From an uncultured Pseudomonadota bacterium (GTDB lineage Bacteria > Myxococcota_A > UBA796 > GCA-2862545), in contig CALATR010000394.1 in assembly GCA_937891875.1 (NCBI GenBank), forward strand, positions 1 to 9,993: 9,993 bases of DNA. The letters are read 5' to 3'. Under the pieces are notes generated by a model. That model was given only the letters and a program-made list of their open reading frames with translations. It was not told the origin of the DNA and ran no database searches. Every line of letters begins with the position of its first letter. Positions within the stretch are counted from its first letter, which is position 1. Shown here one piece after another: positions 1-6,853 of this stretch. Made by a program: the position numbers and the translations under genes.

Positions 1-157
1 CGAGATCCCGGGCCCCGAGCGCGCCCGCCTCGACGCGGCCGGCACGATGTGGATCGACATCGCCAAGAAGGAGCGCAGCGAGCGCAGCGATGACCTCGGC
101 GAGGAGATCGTCGAGCGGCTGGTCCTGTACGGGGTGCGGCTGACGCGGGCCCGATGA
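1..157 (+). CDS. 3' end of an unidentified gene (partial, truncated by window start)
   Basis: An open frame enters from the left edge with its first full codon at base 2. It runs 51 codons to a TGA at 155-157. The visible tail is charged and soluble-looking, with no membrane segment or recognisable motif. It contains an internal ERS-ERS duplication encoded by a perfect 9-base tandem repeat (71-79 and 80-88). Its frame is maintained up to the stop, and the gene on the opposite strand ends only six bases further on, which is the usual end-to-end packing of two real convergent genes. I do not recognise the family from this fragment. A function would need the upstream sequence. Confidence 0.6.
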   Translation, partial: EIPGPERARLDAAGTMWIDIAKKERSERSDDLGEEIVERLVLYGVRLTRAR

Positions 158-163
158 GGGGGG

Positions 164-1168
164 TCAGCCCAGCTCGGAGAGGCCCGGCGCGGCAGCGGAT
201 TCAGCACTTGATACCTCATGAATCCCCAGGTCGCCCAGCTCCCCCACGTGCTGGTACGGCCCCGCCTGGGCCTGGTAGCTCATGCGGTGCAGGAAGCGGC
301 GGGTGGCGCTGACCCGGTCGAGGATGATGCCGCTGGCGAGCAGGACCGCGCCCACGACGAACATGCCGGAGACCAGCACGATGGTCGGGATCCGGGGCAC
401 CAGGGCGGTCTGCAGGAAGGTCAGGTAGACCGGCCAGAAGATGCCCAGCGCGGCGACGGCGATGGCGATGGCGACGGCACCGAAGAACTGCAGCGGCTTC
501 ACGTCGCGGAACAGGAGCACCATGACGATGAGGATGCGCAGGCCGTCGCGGTAGGTCGACAGCTTGCTGACCGAGCCCTCGGGGCGGGCCTTGTAGGGGG
601 TGTCGACCTCGGCCACCGGCAGCCGGTACTCGAACGCGTGCACGGTCAGCTCGGTCTCGATCTCGAAGCCCCGGGCCTGGGACGGAAAGGTCGCGACGAA
701 GCGCCTCGAGAAGACGCGGTAGCCGGAGAGCAGGTCCTCGACGGTGCTGGCGAAGAAGGTCTTGACCAGGGTCGTGAACATCCAGTTGCCGAAGCGGTGG
801 CCGGAGCGGAAGAGGTGCTCGCCCGAGGAGGTGAGCCGGTTGCCGACGACCATGTCGAGGTCTTCGCGGACCAGGCGCTCGACCATGCGCGGGGCGACCG
901 ACGCGTCGTAGGTCATGTCGCCGTCGGCCATGACGTAGACGTCGGCGTCGACGCTGCCCAGCAGGCGCCGGACCGCGTGCCCCTTGCCCGGCCGGGGCTC
1001 GACCAGCACCCGGGCGCCGTGGGCGCGGGCGACGTCAGCGGTCCGGTCGCTGGAGTTGTTGTCGCAGACGATGATCTCGGCCGTCGGGAGCGCCTGCCGG
1101 AACTCGTCGATGGTGCCGCCGATGGCGACCTCTTCGTTGTAGCAAGGCAGGATGACGGCGATCTTCAT
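164..1168 (-). CDS. GT2 family glycosyltransferase, polyprenol-phosphate (DPM1/GtrB)-like, with C-terminal membrane anchor
   Basis: The 334-residue product has a GT-A fold N-terminal domain and should transfer a sugar from a nucleotide donor, probably to a polyprenyl phosphate on the cytoplasmic face. Seen: the N-terminal strand with PCYNEE (8-13), CDNNSSD (35-41), the metal/nucleotide DxD in ADGD (D82, D84), VGNRL (108-112), and the acceptor-side DLLSGYRVFSRRF (145-157). Two hydrophobic helices follow at about 226-252 and 261-283. A hydrophilic tail of about 50 residues ends the protein, longer than is usual after such anchors. Start: the ATG at 1168-1166 overlaps the TGA of the upstream GT-C gene as ATGA, so I chose it although the reading frame stays open far upstream. 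That upstream part is Arg/Pro/Ala-rich and antisense-like. There is no clear Shine-Dalgarno, and translation is probably coupled to the preceding gene. Sugar and lipid are not determinable from sequence. Confidence 0.93.
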   Translation of the reverse strand: MKIAVILPCYNEEVAIGGTIDEFRQALPTAEIIVCDNNSSDRTADVARAHGARVLVEPRPGKGHAVRRLLGSVDADVYVMADGDMTYDASVAPRMVERLVREDLDMVVGNRLTSSGEHLFRSGHRFGNWMFTTLVKTFFASTVEDLLSGYRVFSRRFVATFPSQARGFEIETELTVHAFEYRLPVAEVDTPYKARPEGSVSKLSTYRDGLRILIVMVLLFRDVKPLQFFGAVAIAIAVAALGIFWPVYLTFLQTALVPRIPTIVLVSGMFVVGAVLLASGIILDRVSATRRFLHRMSYQAQAGPYQHVGELGDLGIHEVSSAESAAAPGLSELG

Positions 1169-2880
1169 GGCACGCGTCCAGGCAGGCGACGAGGCTGGCA
1201 ACCCTGGGCTTCGAAGCGCTCGGCGAGGGTCTCGCCGGTGGCGGAGGGGTCGGGCAACAGTCCGAACGAGCGCAGGGCCGCTCCGTCCAAGAGTGCCACG
1301 TCGGAGCGCCCGCAGAGGGCCGCGAGCTGCTCGGCGGAGAGGGACGGGCCGTGCAGGAGCAGGGGGCGGTTGGTCAGCTCGGGGTAGTTGCGCACCAGAT
1401 CGAGACCGAACCACACGGCGCTCGCATCGACCACCACGAGCTCGGCGTCGGCGTGCGCCGCGTGGGACCAGGCGTCGGCCCACGGGGAGACGAAGGCCCG
1501 GGCCTGGACCATGCGCAAGGGGATGGCCAGGGTGCACAGGGCCCCGACGGCGAGCACCGCGCGCCTCCAGCGGGGCCAGGCGTCGCCGGTGAGGGTGCGC
1601 AGGTGCACGACCCCGAAGCAGGCGACGACGGCGAGCAGCCCCAGCACCGGGTGCAGGTAGCGGTAGCCCCAGCCGTGGCCCTGGCCGGGCATGAGCAGCA
1701 CGTACGGCAGGATGGCGGTGACGCAGGACCAGCCGAGCAGGCGGATGATCCTCGGCGCACGCCCCATTCCGAGCATGGCGGTCACGGCGAGCAGGACCAG
1801 CGCGAGGTCCTGCCAGGAGACGAAGCGGTAGAGGTTGGTCGCCCACAGGATGACGTCCTGGGGGCCGTGATCGGCGAGCAGCTTGCCGACCCGGATGAGC
1901 ACGTGGGTGCTCTCGGCGGGCATGTCCGGATCGGCGGCGGCCACCCGCTCGGGCATGCCGACGACGAGCAGGTCGCGCCAGGCGACCCAGAAGACCCCGA
2001 CCGCTCCGATCCACGCGGAGAAGGCGGTGAAGAGGACGAAGCGCCTGCGCCAGAGCAGCTCCAGCACGAAGGGGGCGGCGATGGCCGGGTGCACGTGGAC
2101 CTGGTGCAGGCCGATGGCGACGGCGGTGACGAGGCCGGCGCCGACGTAGCCGAGGGCATCGTCGCGCAGCCAGAGCAGGACCCAGGCGGTGGTGACCAGC
2201 AGGTGGGCGGTCATGGCGTAGGGGGTCATCGCCGTGAGCAGCACCTGGGGGGAGGCGGCGAGCAGGGCGGCGGCGACGACGGGAGCCCAGGGCTCGTCAG
2301 GGAGCGCCTTGCGGGCGAGCAGGCCGGTCAGCAGCACCGCGGCGCCGGCCATCGTCGCGGCGGCGGCGAACCGCAGGTGGAGCAGCCCGAAGCCGGCGAA
2401 CAACGCGGAGTTCAGCGGGCGATACTCGGTGCTCCAGACCCCGTGCAGGCGATCGATCCACACCCACAGCGGGGCGAGGGCCTCGAGCATGCCCTCGTAG
2501 CGGGGGTCGTAGGGGACGAGCAGCTGCCCGCTGGCGAGGGCGTCGGCCTGGAAGAGCGCGAGCGCCTCGTCGACCGACAGGGCGTAGCCGCGCATCACCA
2601 GGAAGGTGCCGACGGCGCCCAGCAGCACGGTGGAGCCGGCGAGGCCCGCGAGCACGAAGGGACGGGAGGCGGCGCGACCGAGGCCGAGCAGGCGGTCGAG
2701 GGCGGTGATCCGGGCGAAGAGCGGCATGGCGCCCAGCAGCACCAGGCCGCCGAGGAGCACGATCGGGTCCTGCAGGCGGAACTGCTCCATCGCGACCATG
2801 GGCGCCACGACACGCCAGCGCGGATCGGCGGGGTCGAGGCCCAGGGCGAGGGCGAAGGCGAGGCCGAGGATCAGCAGCAC
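1165..2880 (-). CDS. multi-pass membrane protein, probable GT-C-type (GT39/ArnT-like) glycosyltransferase
   Basis: This is a polytopic protein of 571 residues from the GTG at 2880. It has about ten to twelve hydrophobic segments, including roughly 1-15, 39-56, 75-97, 172-190, 199-217, 223-238, 244-260, 279-300, 357-372, 383-397, 410-425 and 440-455. It ends in a soluble C-terminal domain of about 110 residues. The pair D104-E105 follows the third hydrophobic segment, where GT-C enzymes carry their catalytic or metal-binding acidic pair on the outer face. Other GT-C-like marks are HQVHVHP (259-265) and a YRYLHP stretch (406-411). GT-C enzymes take sugars from lipid phosphates, and the overlapping downstream gene encodes exactly such a lipid-phosphate sugar synthase type. 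The start is uncertain. The frame is open up to a stop at 2989-2991, the GTG lacks a ribosome site, and it cuts into the first membrane helix. An ATC at 2961-2959 with GGAG eight bases upstream would give 598 residues. The class is fairly sure, the substrate unknown. Confidence 0.82.
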   Translation of the reverse strand: MLLILGLAFALALGLDPADPRWRVVAPMVAMEQFRLQDPIVLLGGLVLLGAMPLFARITALDRLLGLGRAASRPFVLAGLAGSTVLLGAVGTFLVMRGYALSVDEALALFQADALASGQLLVPYDPRYEGMLEALAPLWVWIDRLHGVWSTEYRPLNSALFAGFGLLHLRFAAAATMAGAAVLLTGLLARKALPDEPWAPVVAAALLAASPQVLLTAMTPYAMTAHLLVTTAWVLLWLRDDALGYVGAGLVTAVAIGLHQVHVHPAIAAPFVLELLWRRRFVLFTAFSAWIGAVGVFWVAWRDLLVVGMPERVAAADPDMPAESTHVLIRVGKLLADHGPQDVILWATNLYRFVSWQDLALVLLAVTAMLGMGRAPRIIRLLGWSCVTAILPYVLLMPGQGHGWGYRYLHPVLGLLAVVACFGVVHLRTLTGDAWPRWRRAVLAVGALCTLAIPLRMVQARAFVSPWADAWSHAAHADAELVVVDASAVWFGLDLVRNYPELTNRPLLLHGPSLSAEQLAALCGRSDVALLDGAALRSFGLLPDPSATGETLAERFEAQGCQPRRLPGRVP

Positions 2881-2969
2881 CGCGGTGAGTACGACCCCGC
2901 TCGCCGGGCGGCCGAGCCAGGAAGGTCGAGGGCGATCGGGGCTCGGCGTGGCCTCTTCGATGGGGCGTG

Positions 2970-2973
2970 CTCC
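2970..2973 (-). promoter_or_regulatory. possible ribosome binding site for a non-canonical ATC start of the GT-C gene
   Basis: On the minus strand GGAG lies eight bases before an ATC codon (2961-2959) that is in frame with the GT-C gene. Using it would restore a complete first membrane helix preceded by a short Pro/Arg-rich cytoplasmic leader. No ATG, GTG or TTG occurs in frame between the upstream stop at 2989-2991 and the GTG at 2880. This is a suggestion from spacing and protein logic, not a firm call. A single-base sequence error changing an original ATG would look the same. Confidence 0.3.
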
Positions 2974-3062
2974 AACGGAAGAGCGAATCTACGGGCTCGG
3001 GTCACCGGGGTGCAATGCCGGCCGGCTTGCGGCGGGGCAGGGGATGCGCCAGAGTCAGGGTC

Positions 3063-3066
3063 GAGG
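3063..3066 (+). promoter_or_regulatory. Shine-Dalgarno for the aminotransferase gene
   Basis: GAGG lies six bases before the ATG at 3073. It decides the start, because the same frame stays open without a stop back to about 1351 through sequence antisense to the GT-C gene. The residues just after this ATG also begin a normal DegT-family N-terminus. Confidence 0.65.
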
Positions 3067-3072
3067 TCGACC

Positions 3073-4323
3073 ATGCCAGCCCCAGAGCCCCGCTACCGCA
3101 TCTACACGAGGCCATCCGACTACGCGCTCATCGCGCGGGAGCTCGCCCGGGGCTGGTCCGGCGACGAGCAGGAGCTGGGCCGGCTCGAGGAGGCGGTGGA
3201 GGGCATGCTGGGCGTGCGCCACGCCATCTGCGCGCCCCAGAACCGGGTGGGCGTGTACCTGGCCGTGCGCGCGCTGGTGCGGCCCGGGCGCAAGATCCTG
3301 CTCTCGCCGTACACCCTGTCCGACGTGATCAACATGGTGCTGTGCGCGGGTGCGGTGCCGGTGTTCTGCGACGTGAAGCGCGAGACCTGCAACCTCGACC
3401 CCGCCGCCGTGCGGGACGCCCTCGCCGAGCACGACGACGTCGACGCCGTCATGACGACCCACCTGCACGGCTACATCGACGACATGAGCGAGCTGCAGGC
3501 CCTGTGCGAGGCGCGCGGGCTGGCGCTGCTCGAAGACAGCGCCCAGGCCTTTGGCGCCCGACGGGATGGCACGTTCTCCGGTGCCTTTGGCGATGCCGGC
3601 ATCTTCAGCTTCGGCATGTACAAGAACGTGAACGCCTTCTTCGGCGGCATGATCGTCACCAACCGCGATGACGTGGCTGCGCGGATCCGCTCCGAGGTCC
3701 GCGGCTTCCCGCGCCAGTCCGCTCGCAGGTACCTGCGCAAGGTCGGCAAGGGGCTCGCGACCGACATCGCCACCTACCCGCCGGTCTTCAAGGGCTTCAC
3801 CTTCCACGTCTTCCGCTACGCCTTCCTCAACGACGTCGCCTTCCTCAACCGCCAGGTGACCATCGAGCAGGAGGTCGTGCGCAAGGAGCGGGTGCCCGAC
3901 CACTACCTGGTGCGCATGAGCCCGGTGCAGGCCCACATCATCCGGCGCAGCCTGTCCGACGTGCCGGCCCACAACCGCCACCGCGTCGAGGCGGCCCGCA
4001 TCTACGAGCACGGCCTGCGCGACATCGAGGCGCTGACTCTGCCGCCCTTCTTCGAGGACGGCCGGCACATCTACACCTACTACCCGCTGCAGGCGCCCGA
4101 CCGGGACGGGCTCATCCGCCACATGGTCAGGGAGGGCCGGGACGTGGCGGTGCAGCACCTGCGCAACTGCAACGAGGTCGAGGCCTTCGCCGACATCGAG
4201 GGGGACACGCCCAGCGCCGCGGCGGCCGCCTCCCAGGTGATCCTGCTGTCCACCTACCCGCGCTTCCCCCTCTCCGAGGTCGAGGCGAACGTGGCCGCCA
4301 TCCGCCAGTTCTACGGACGGTGA
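3073..4323 (+). CDS. DegT/DnrJ/EryC1-family PLP-dependent aminotransferase
   Basis: The 416-residue product has the family's usual length (about 370-420). The family is fold-type I and transfers an amino group, commonly from glutamate, to a keto-sugar, usually nucleotide-linked. Seen: the large-domain start with a GVRHAICAPQN stretch (47-57), SPYTLSDVINM (78-88), the HLHG loop (130-133), EDSAQ with D155 placed to pair with the pyridine nitrogen and Q158 to stack, and FSFGMYKN with K184 as the predicted Schiff-base lysine. After the lysine the usual G-E-G-G is replaced by an N-A-F-F-G-G series. A basic and aromatic stretch at about 216-262 separates the large domain from the SPVQAHIIRRSL helix (283-294). 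The TGA overlaps the GTG of the next gene (GTGA, 4320-4323), so this gene leads a coupled operon with an oxidoreductase and a flippase-like protein. The family is confident. The keto substrate is unknown and need not be a nucleotide sugar. Confidence 0.93.
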   Translation: MPAPEPRYRIYTRPSDYALIARELARGWSGDEQELGRLEEAVEGMLGVRHAICAPQNRVGVYLAVRALVRPGRKILLSPYTLSDVINMVLCAGAVPVFCDVKRETCNLDPAAVRDALAEHDDVDAVMTTHLHGYIDDMSELQALCEARGLALLEDSAQAFGARRDGTFSGAFGDAGIFSFGMYKNVNAFFGGMIVTNRDDVAARIRSEVRGFPRQSARRYLRKVGKGLATDIATYPPVFKGFTFHVFRYAFLNDVAFLNRQVTIEQEVVRKERVPDHYLVRMSPVQAHIIRRSLSDVPAHNRHRVEAARIYEHGLRDIEALTLPPFFEDGRHIYTYYPLQAPDRDGLIRHMVREGRDVAVQHLRNCNEVEAFADIEGDTPSAAAAASQVILLSTYPRFPLSEVEANVAAIRQFYGR

Positions 4324-5870
4324 GTCGGGTCGCGGTCGTCGGCTCCGGCCCCGCGGGGATCGGCGCCACCACCGTGCTGCTCGAGCGGGGGCACGAGGTC
4401 ACCCTGTTCGACGGCGGCCAGATCCATGAGGATCCTGGCTTCATCGAGGGCGTCGCCGAGCGCCTGCGGGCGGGCCGGCGGCCGAGCACGTCCCAGTGGC
4501 GGCGCATGCTCGGCGTGACCGGCGGGGCGCCCTTGGCCGCGGCGTCCCAGGCCCTGCTCGGCGAGGTGGATCCTCGGGCCGTCGCCAAGCGGATCCTTGG
4601 TTCGGACTTCGTCTTTCGCGGTGCGGACCACGCTCCGCCCGCCCGCGGCGACTGGCTGCCGCGCTCGCTCGCGGTGGGGGGGCTGGCCAACGCCTGGGGT
4701 GCGGCCTGCTACACGCCGCGGAGCGATGACTACGGCTGGCTGGGCCTCGACGAGCAGGTCCTGCGCCCGCACCTCGTCCGCGCCATGCAGCTGATGGGGG
4801 TCACGGGCAGCCTGGACGGCACGTCTCTGGCCTACCCGGATCTCGGCGCGCTTCAGGTACTGCGTCAGCCTCGGGATCCTCGCTCGCCGCTGGGTCGGCT
4901 GGTCGGGCGCTGGTCGCCGGACGCCCTCGCCCGGCACGGCCTCGCCGGCGGGCGCAGTCGGCTGGCGGTGGACGCCCTCGACGGCGCGGGATCGTGCGTG
5001 CGCTGCGGCCTGTGCGCGCTGGGCTGTGCGACCGCATCCATCTGGAGTCCGCGCCACGCCCTCCCTGGCGTTCGGGTCGTGCACCGGGCCGGCGTGCTGG
5101 TCGAGCGGATCGAGGAGGGCAGCGGGGGTGCGCGGATCCTCACCACGGCCGGGGAGGACGCGGGCACGTTCGACCACGTCCTGCTGGCGGCCGGCGTGCT
5201 CGGCAGTGCCGTGATCGCCCGGCGCACCCTCGGGCGGACGCGCATGCACGCCCGGATCTCCGAGAATGACGTCTACCTGCTGCCCATGGTGCCGATCCGC
5301 CCGGGCGGCTGGCACCGTCGCCGAGGGTTCGGGCTGTCCGAGGGCGTGCTCGCGCTCGGGCCGGGGGTCGTCGCGGATGGCCCGGTGCACGTGCAGATCT
5401 ACCGGGTCGGGCTGCCGCTGCTGGGTCCGCTGGGCAAGGTGCTGGGAGCGGGGCCGCGCCTGGGGGTGCGCGCCCTCGATCGGGCGGCGGGAGCGGGGGT
5501 GCTCGCCTTTGTCTACGCGCACGGTCAAGACAGCCGGGACATCAGCTTGGAGCTGGATGATCGGTGGATCGCCGTCTCGGCGGGCCCCCCGTCCAGCGAG
5601 CCCATCGCGCGGGCGGTGGCGGCGCGTCTGACCGCGGCGGCCGGGGCGACCGGGCTGCTCCCCCTCACGCCGCTGCTGCGGGGCACCGGTCCGGGCACCT
5701 CGGTGCACCTGGCGGCGAGCCTCGCCGACGAGGTCGATGGGGAGGGCCGGCTCGGCGGCAGTGATCGGGTGCGGGTGGTGGATGCCTCCGTCCTGCCCGC
5801 GTCCCCCGCCCAGAACCTGACCCTCATGGCGACGGCCAACGCGATGCGCATCGCGGCGGAGGTGCCGTGA
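4320..5870 (+). CDS. FAD-dependent GMC-family oxidoreductase with CX2CX2CX3C motif
   Basis: The 516-residue flavoprotein probably oxidises an alcohol to an aldehyde or ketone. Seen: the FAD dinucleotide fold GSGPAG (8-13) with acidic D31 ending the second strand, and a GG-(x)n-W substrate/FAD region at 120-126. The GMC C-terminal signature includes H463 in GTSVH, VVDASVLP (486-493) and N499 in the QNLTLMATAN stretch, which together supply the usual active-site His/Asn pair. Between the FAD and substrate regions lies C226-x2-C229-x2-C232-x3-C236, a ferredoxin-like spacing. Similar C-rich segments occur in long-chain alcohol oxidase and other GMC relatives, so this is a subfamily trait rather than a fusion. 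It lacks the Pro that usually follows the fourth cysteine in ferredoxins. No signal peptide is visible, so it is probably cytoplasmic. Start: the GTG at 4320 overlaps the aminotransferase stop, and its own TGA overlaps the next GTG. The substrate is unknown; the operon suggests it makes the carbonyl that the aminotransferase uses. Confidence 0.88.
   Translation: MSRVAVVGSGPAGIGATTVLLERGHEVTLFDGGQIHEDPGFIEGVAERLRAGRRPSTSQWRRMLGVTGGAPLAAASQALLGEVDPRAVAKRILGSDFVFRGADHAPPARGDWLPRSLAVGGLANAWGAACYTPRSDDYGWLGLDEQVLRPHLVRAMQLMGVTGSLDGTSLAYPDLGALQVLRQPRDPRSPLGRLVGRWSPDALARHGLAGGRSRLAVDALDGAGSCVRCGLCALGCATASIWSPRHALPGVRVVHRAGVLVERIEEGSGGARILTTAGEDAGTFDHVLLAAGVLGSAVIARRTLGRTRMHARISENDVYLLPMVPIRPGGWHRRRGFGLSEGVLALGPGVVADGPVHVQIYRVGLPLLGPLGKVLGAGPRLGVRALDRAAGAGVLAFVYAHGQDSRDISLELDDRWIAVSAGPPSSEPIARAVAARLTAAAGATGLLPLTPLLRGTGPGTSVHLAASLADEVDGEGRLGGSDRVRVVDASVLPASPAQNLTLMATANAMRIAAEVP
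5858..5862 (+). promoter_or_regulatory. Shine-Dalgarno within the GMC gene for the flippase-like gene
   Basis: GGAGG, inside the last codons of the oxidoreductase gene, sits four bases before the GTG at 5867. With the GTGA overlap this supports translational coupling and this start. Confidence 0.55.
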
Positions 5871-6853
5871 GCGAGCGCAAGCCCCTCGGCGCCCGCGAGC
5901 TCGGCTGGGCCGCGGTCGCCCTGGCCTTCGGGCTGGTGCTGCTGGTCGCCCTGGTCCTGCTCCTCAACCTCGACCTCGCCGAGGTGGGTGCGGCGCTGGG
6001 ACGCATGGGGCCGCTGCCGCTGACGCTCGCCTTCCTCACCATCGTCGTGCACGCCGGCTGCAGCGCGCTCAAGTGGGCGCTCGTCTCCGCCCGCATCCCG
6101 GGAACCGAGCGGCGAGGGTGGACGTTCTACCTGGGCTATACGGCCGTGGCCGGGGCGCTCGCCAGCGTGTTCACGGTCCACCTGTCCAGCATCCTCGTGC
6201 GCGAGGTCGCCGTGCGCGCCGAGGGCGGACGGGCCTTGGAGGGGGCGGGCGCGTCGCTCCTCGAGCAGCTCTGGGATCTCGCGGTGCTCGTGGTCTTCGC
6301 CGGGGCGACCGCCGGCTGGCTCCTGCTCGGCGGTGCGTGGTGGGGGTGGATGGCCGGCGCTGCCGTGCTCGCGAGCGTCGCCATCGTGCCCGTGCAGGCC
6401 CTGGTCCGTCCCCAGGCGGTGCGCCTCGGCGAGCGCCTGGCCCGCGCTCCCGGGGCGGTCGGTCGGGTCGGCGCCTTCCTGGCGAGCCCCCAGGGTCGCC
6501 TCGCCTTCGACCCCGGCCTCTCGGCGCTCCTGTGGATCGTCAGCCTCGTCCGCTACGTGGCCATGGGGGTGCGCGCCATCATCGTCGGCTTCGCGGTCGG
6601 CCTGCCGGTCGTGCCCGTGCTCCAGGGCTACACCGCGGTCCAGGCCAGCCAGGTGCTCTCGTTGACCCCGGGCAACCTGGGGATCGGCGAGTGGACCTGG
6701 ACCGGCGTGCTGGCGGTGCTGGGGCAGGACACCGAGGCGGCGGCGGTGCTCTCCCTGGTCGAGCGGGTGCTCACCGTCGGCTTCTTCGTGCTGCTCGCCC
6801 TGGTCGTCATGGCGCTCCGCCTCGCCACCCGGCGCCGGAGCTCGCCGGCCTGA
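5867..6853 (+). CDS. LPG-synthase-TM / UPF0104 flippase-like integral membrane protein
   Basis: The 328-residue protein has about seven or eight hydrophobic helices, at roughly 14-34, 49-66, 87-110, 136-155, 158-180, 218-245, 278-286 and 299-318. It has the length and pattern of the membrane half of lysylphosphatidylglycerol synthase (MprF) without the soluble aminoacyl-transfer domain. Family marks seen are the VREVAVR stretch (111-117), a later LLEQLWDL (131-138), and the diagnostic P-G-N-L-G-x-G-E motif (268-275). Relatives are described as lipid flippase-like proteins or as accessory proteins of membrane-lipid glycosylation (archaeal AglD relatives). Start: the GTG at 5867 overlaps the preceding TGA. 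It closes the aminotransferase-oxidoreductase-membrane protein triad, suggesting that the modified product is lipid-linked and is moved across, or presented at, the membrane. Direct flippase activity of this gene is inference. Confidence 0.88.
   Translation: MSERKPLGARELGWAAVALAFGLVLLVALVLLLNLDLAEVGAALGRMGPLPLTLAFLTIVVHAGCSALKWALVSARIPGTERRGWTFYLGYTAVAGALASVFTVHLSSILVREVAVRAEGGRALEGAGASLLEQLWDLAVLVVFAGATAGWLLLGGAWWGWMAGAAVLASVAIVPVQALVRPQAVRLGERLARAPGAVGRVGAFLASPQGRLAFDPGLSALLWIVSLVRYVAMGVRAIIVGFAVGLPVVPVLQGYTAVQASQVLSLTPGNLGIGEWTWTGVLAVLGQDTEAAAVLSLVERVLTVGFFVLLALVVMALRLATRRRSSPA

Larger units (their letters stand above)
2962..3072. promoter_or_regulatory. divergent intergenic region between the glycosyltransferase pair and the aminotransferase operon
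   Basis: This spacer (about 110 bases, or about 190 if the GTG at 2880 is the true start) must carry the promoters of both divergent units. It contains a perfect 10-base palindrome, GCCGGCCGGC, at 3017-3026. That is a possible operator half-site arrangement, but such strings are cheap in DNA this GC-rich. I could not pick out convincing -35/-10 boxes on either strand. The ribosome site of the rightward operon lies at its right end. Confidence 0.4.

Noticed and set aside
71..88. Tandem GAGCGCAGC repeat
   Set aside because: Two copies only and in frame within a coding tail (ERS-ERS); no array or mobile-element context, so not treated as a repeat feature.
1169..2014. N-terminal extension of the GT2 frame upstream of the ATG at 1168
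   Set aside because: The extension is Arg/Pro/Ala-rich, overlaps the GT-C coding sequence for its whole length, and a GT2 domain must begin at the MKIAVILPCYNEE strand.
3017..3026. GCCGGCCGGC palindrome as a specific operator
   Set aside because: Expected by chance at noticeable frequency in DNA this GC-rich; kept only as a note in the intergenic entry.
1351..3072. Long plus-strand open frame antisense to the GT-C gene, continuous with the aminotransferase frame
   Set aside because: Its translation is Gly/Glu/His/Gln-rich low-complexity sequence typical of the antisense of GC-rich genes. The opposite strand encodes a clear membrane protein, and a Shine-Dalgarno plus family-typical N-terminus place the aminotransferase start at 3073.
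4311..5708. 465-codon minus-strand frame opposite the GMC gene
   Set aside because: Arg/Pro/His-rich shadow with no motif; the plus strand shows unmistakable FAD and GMC signatures across the same region.
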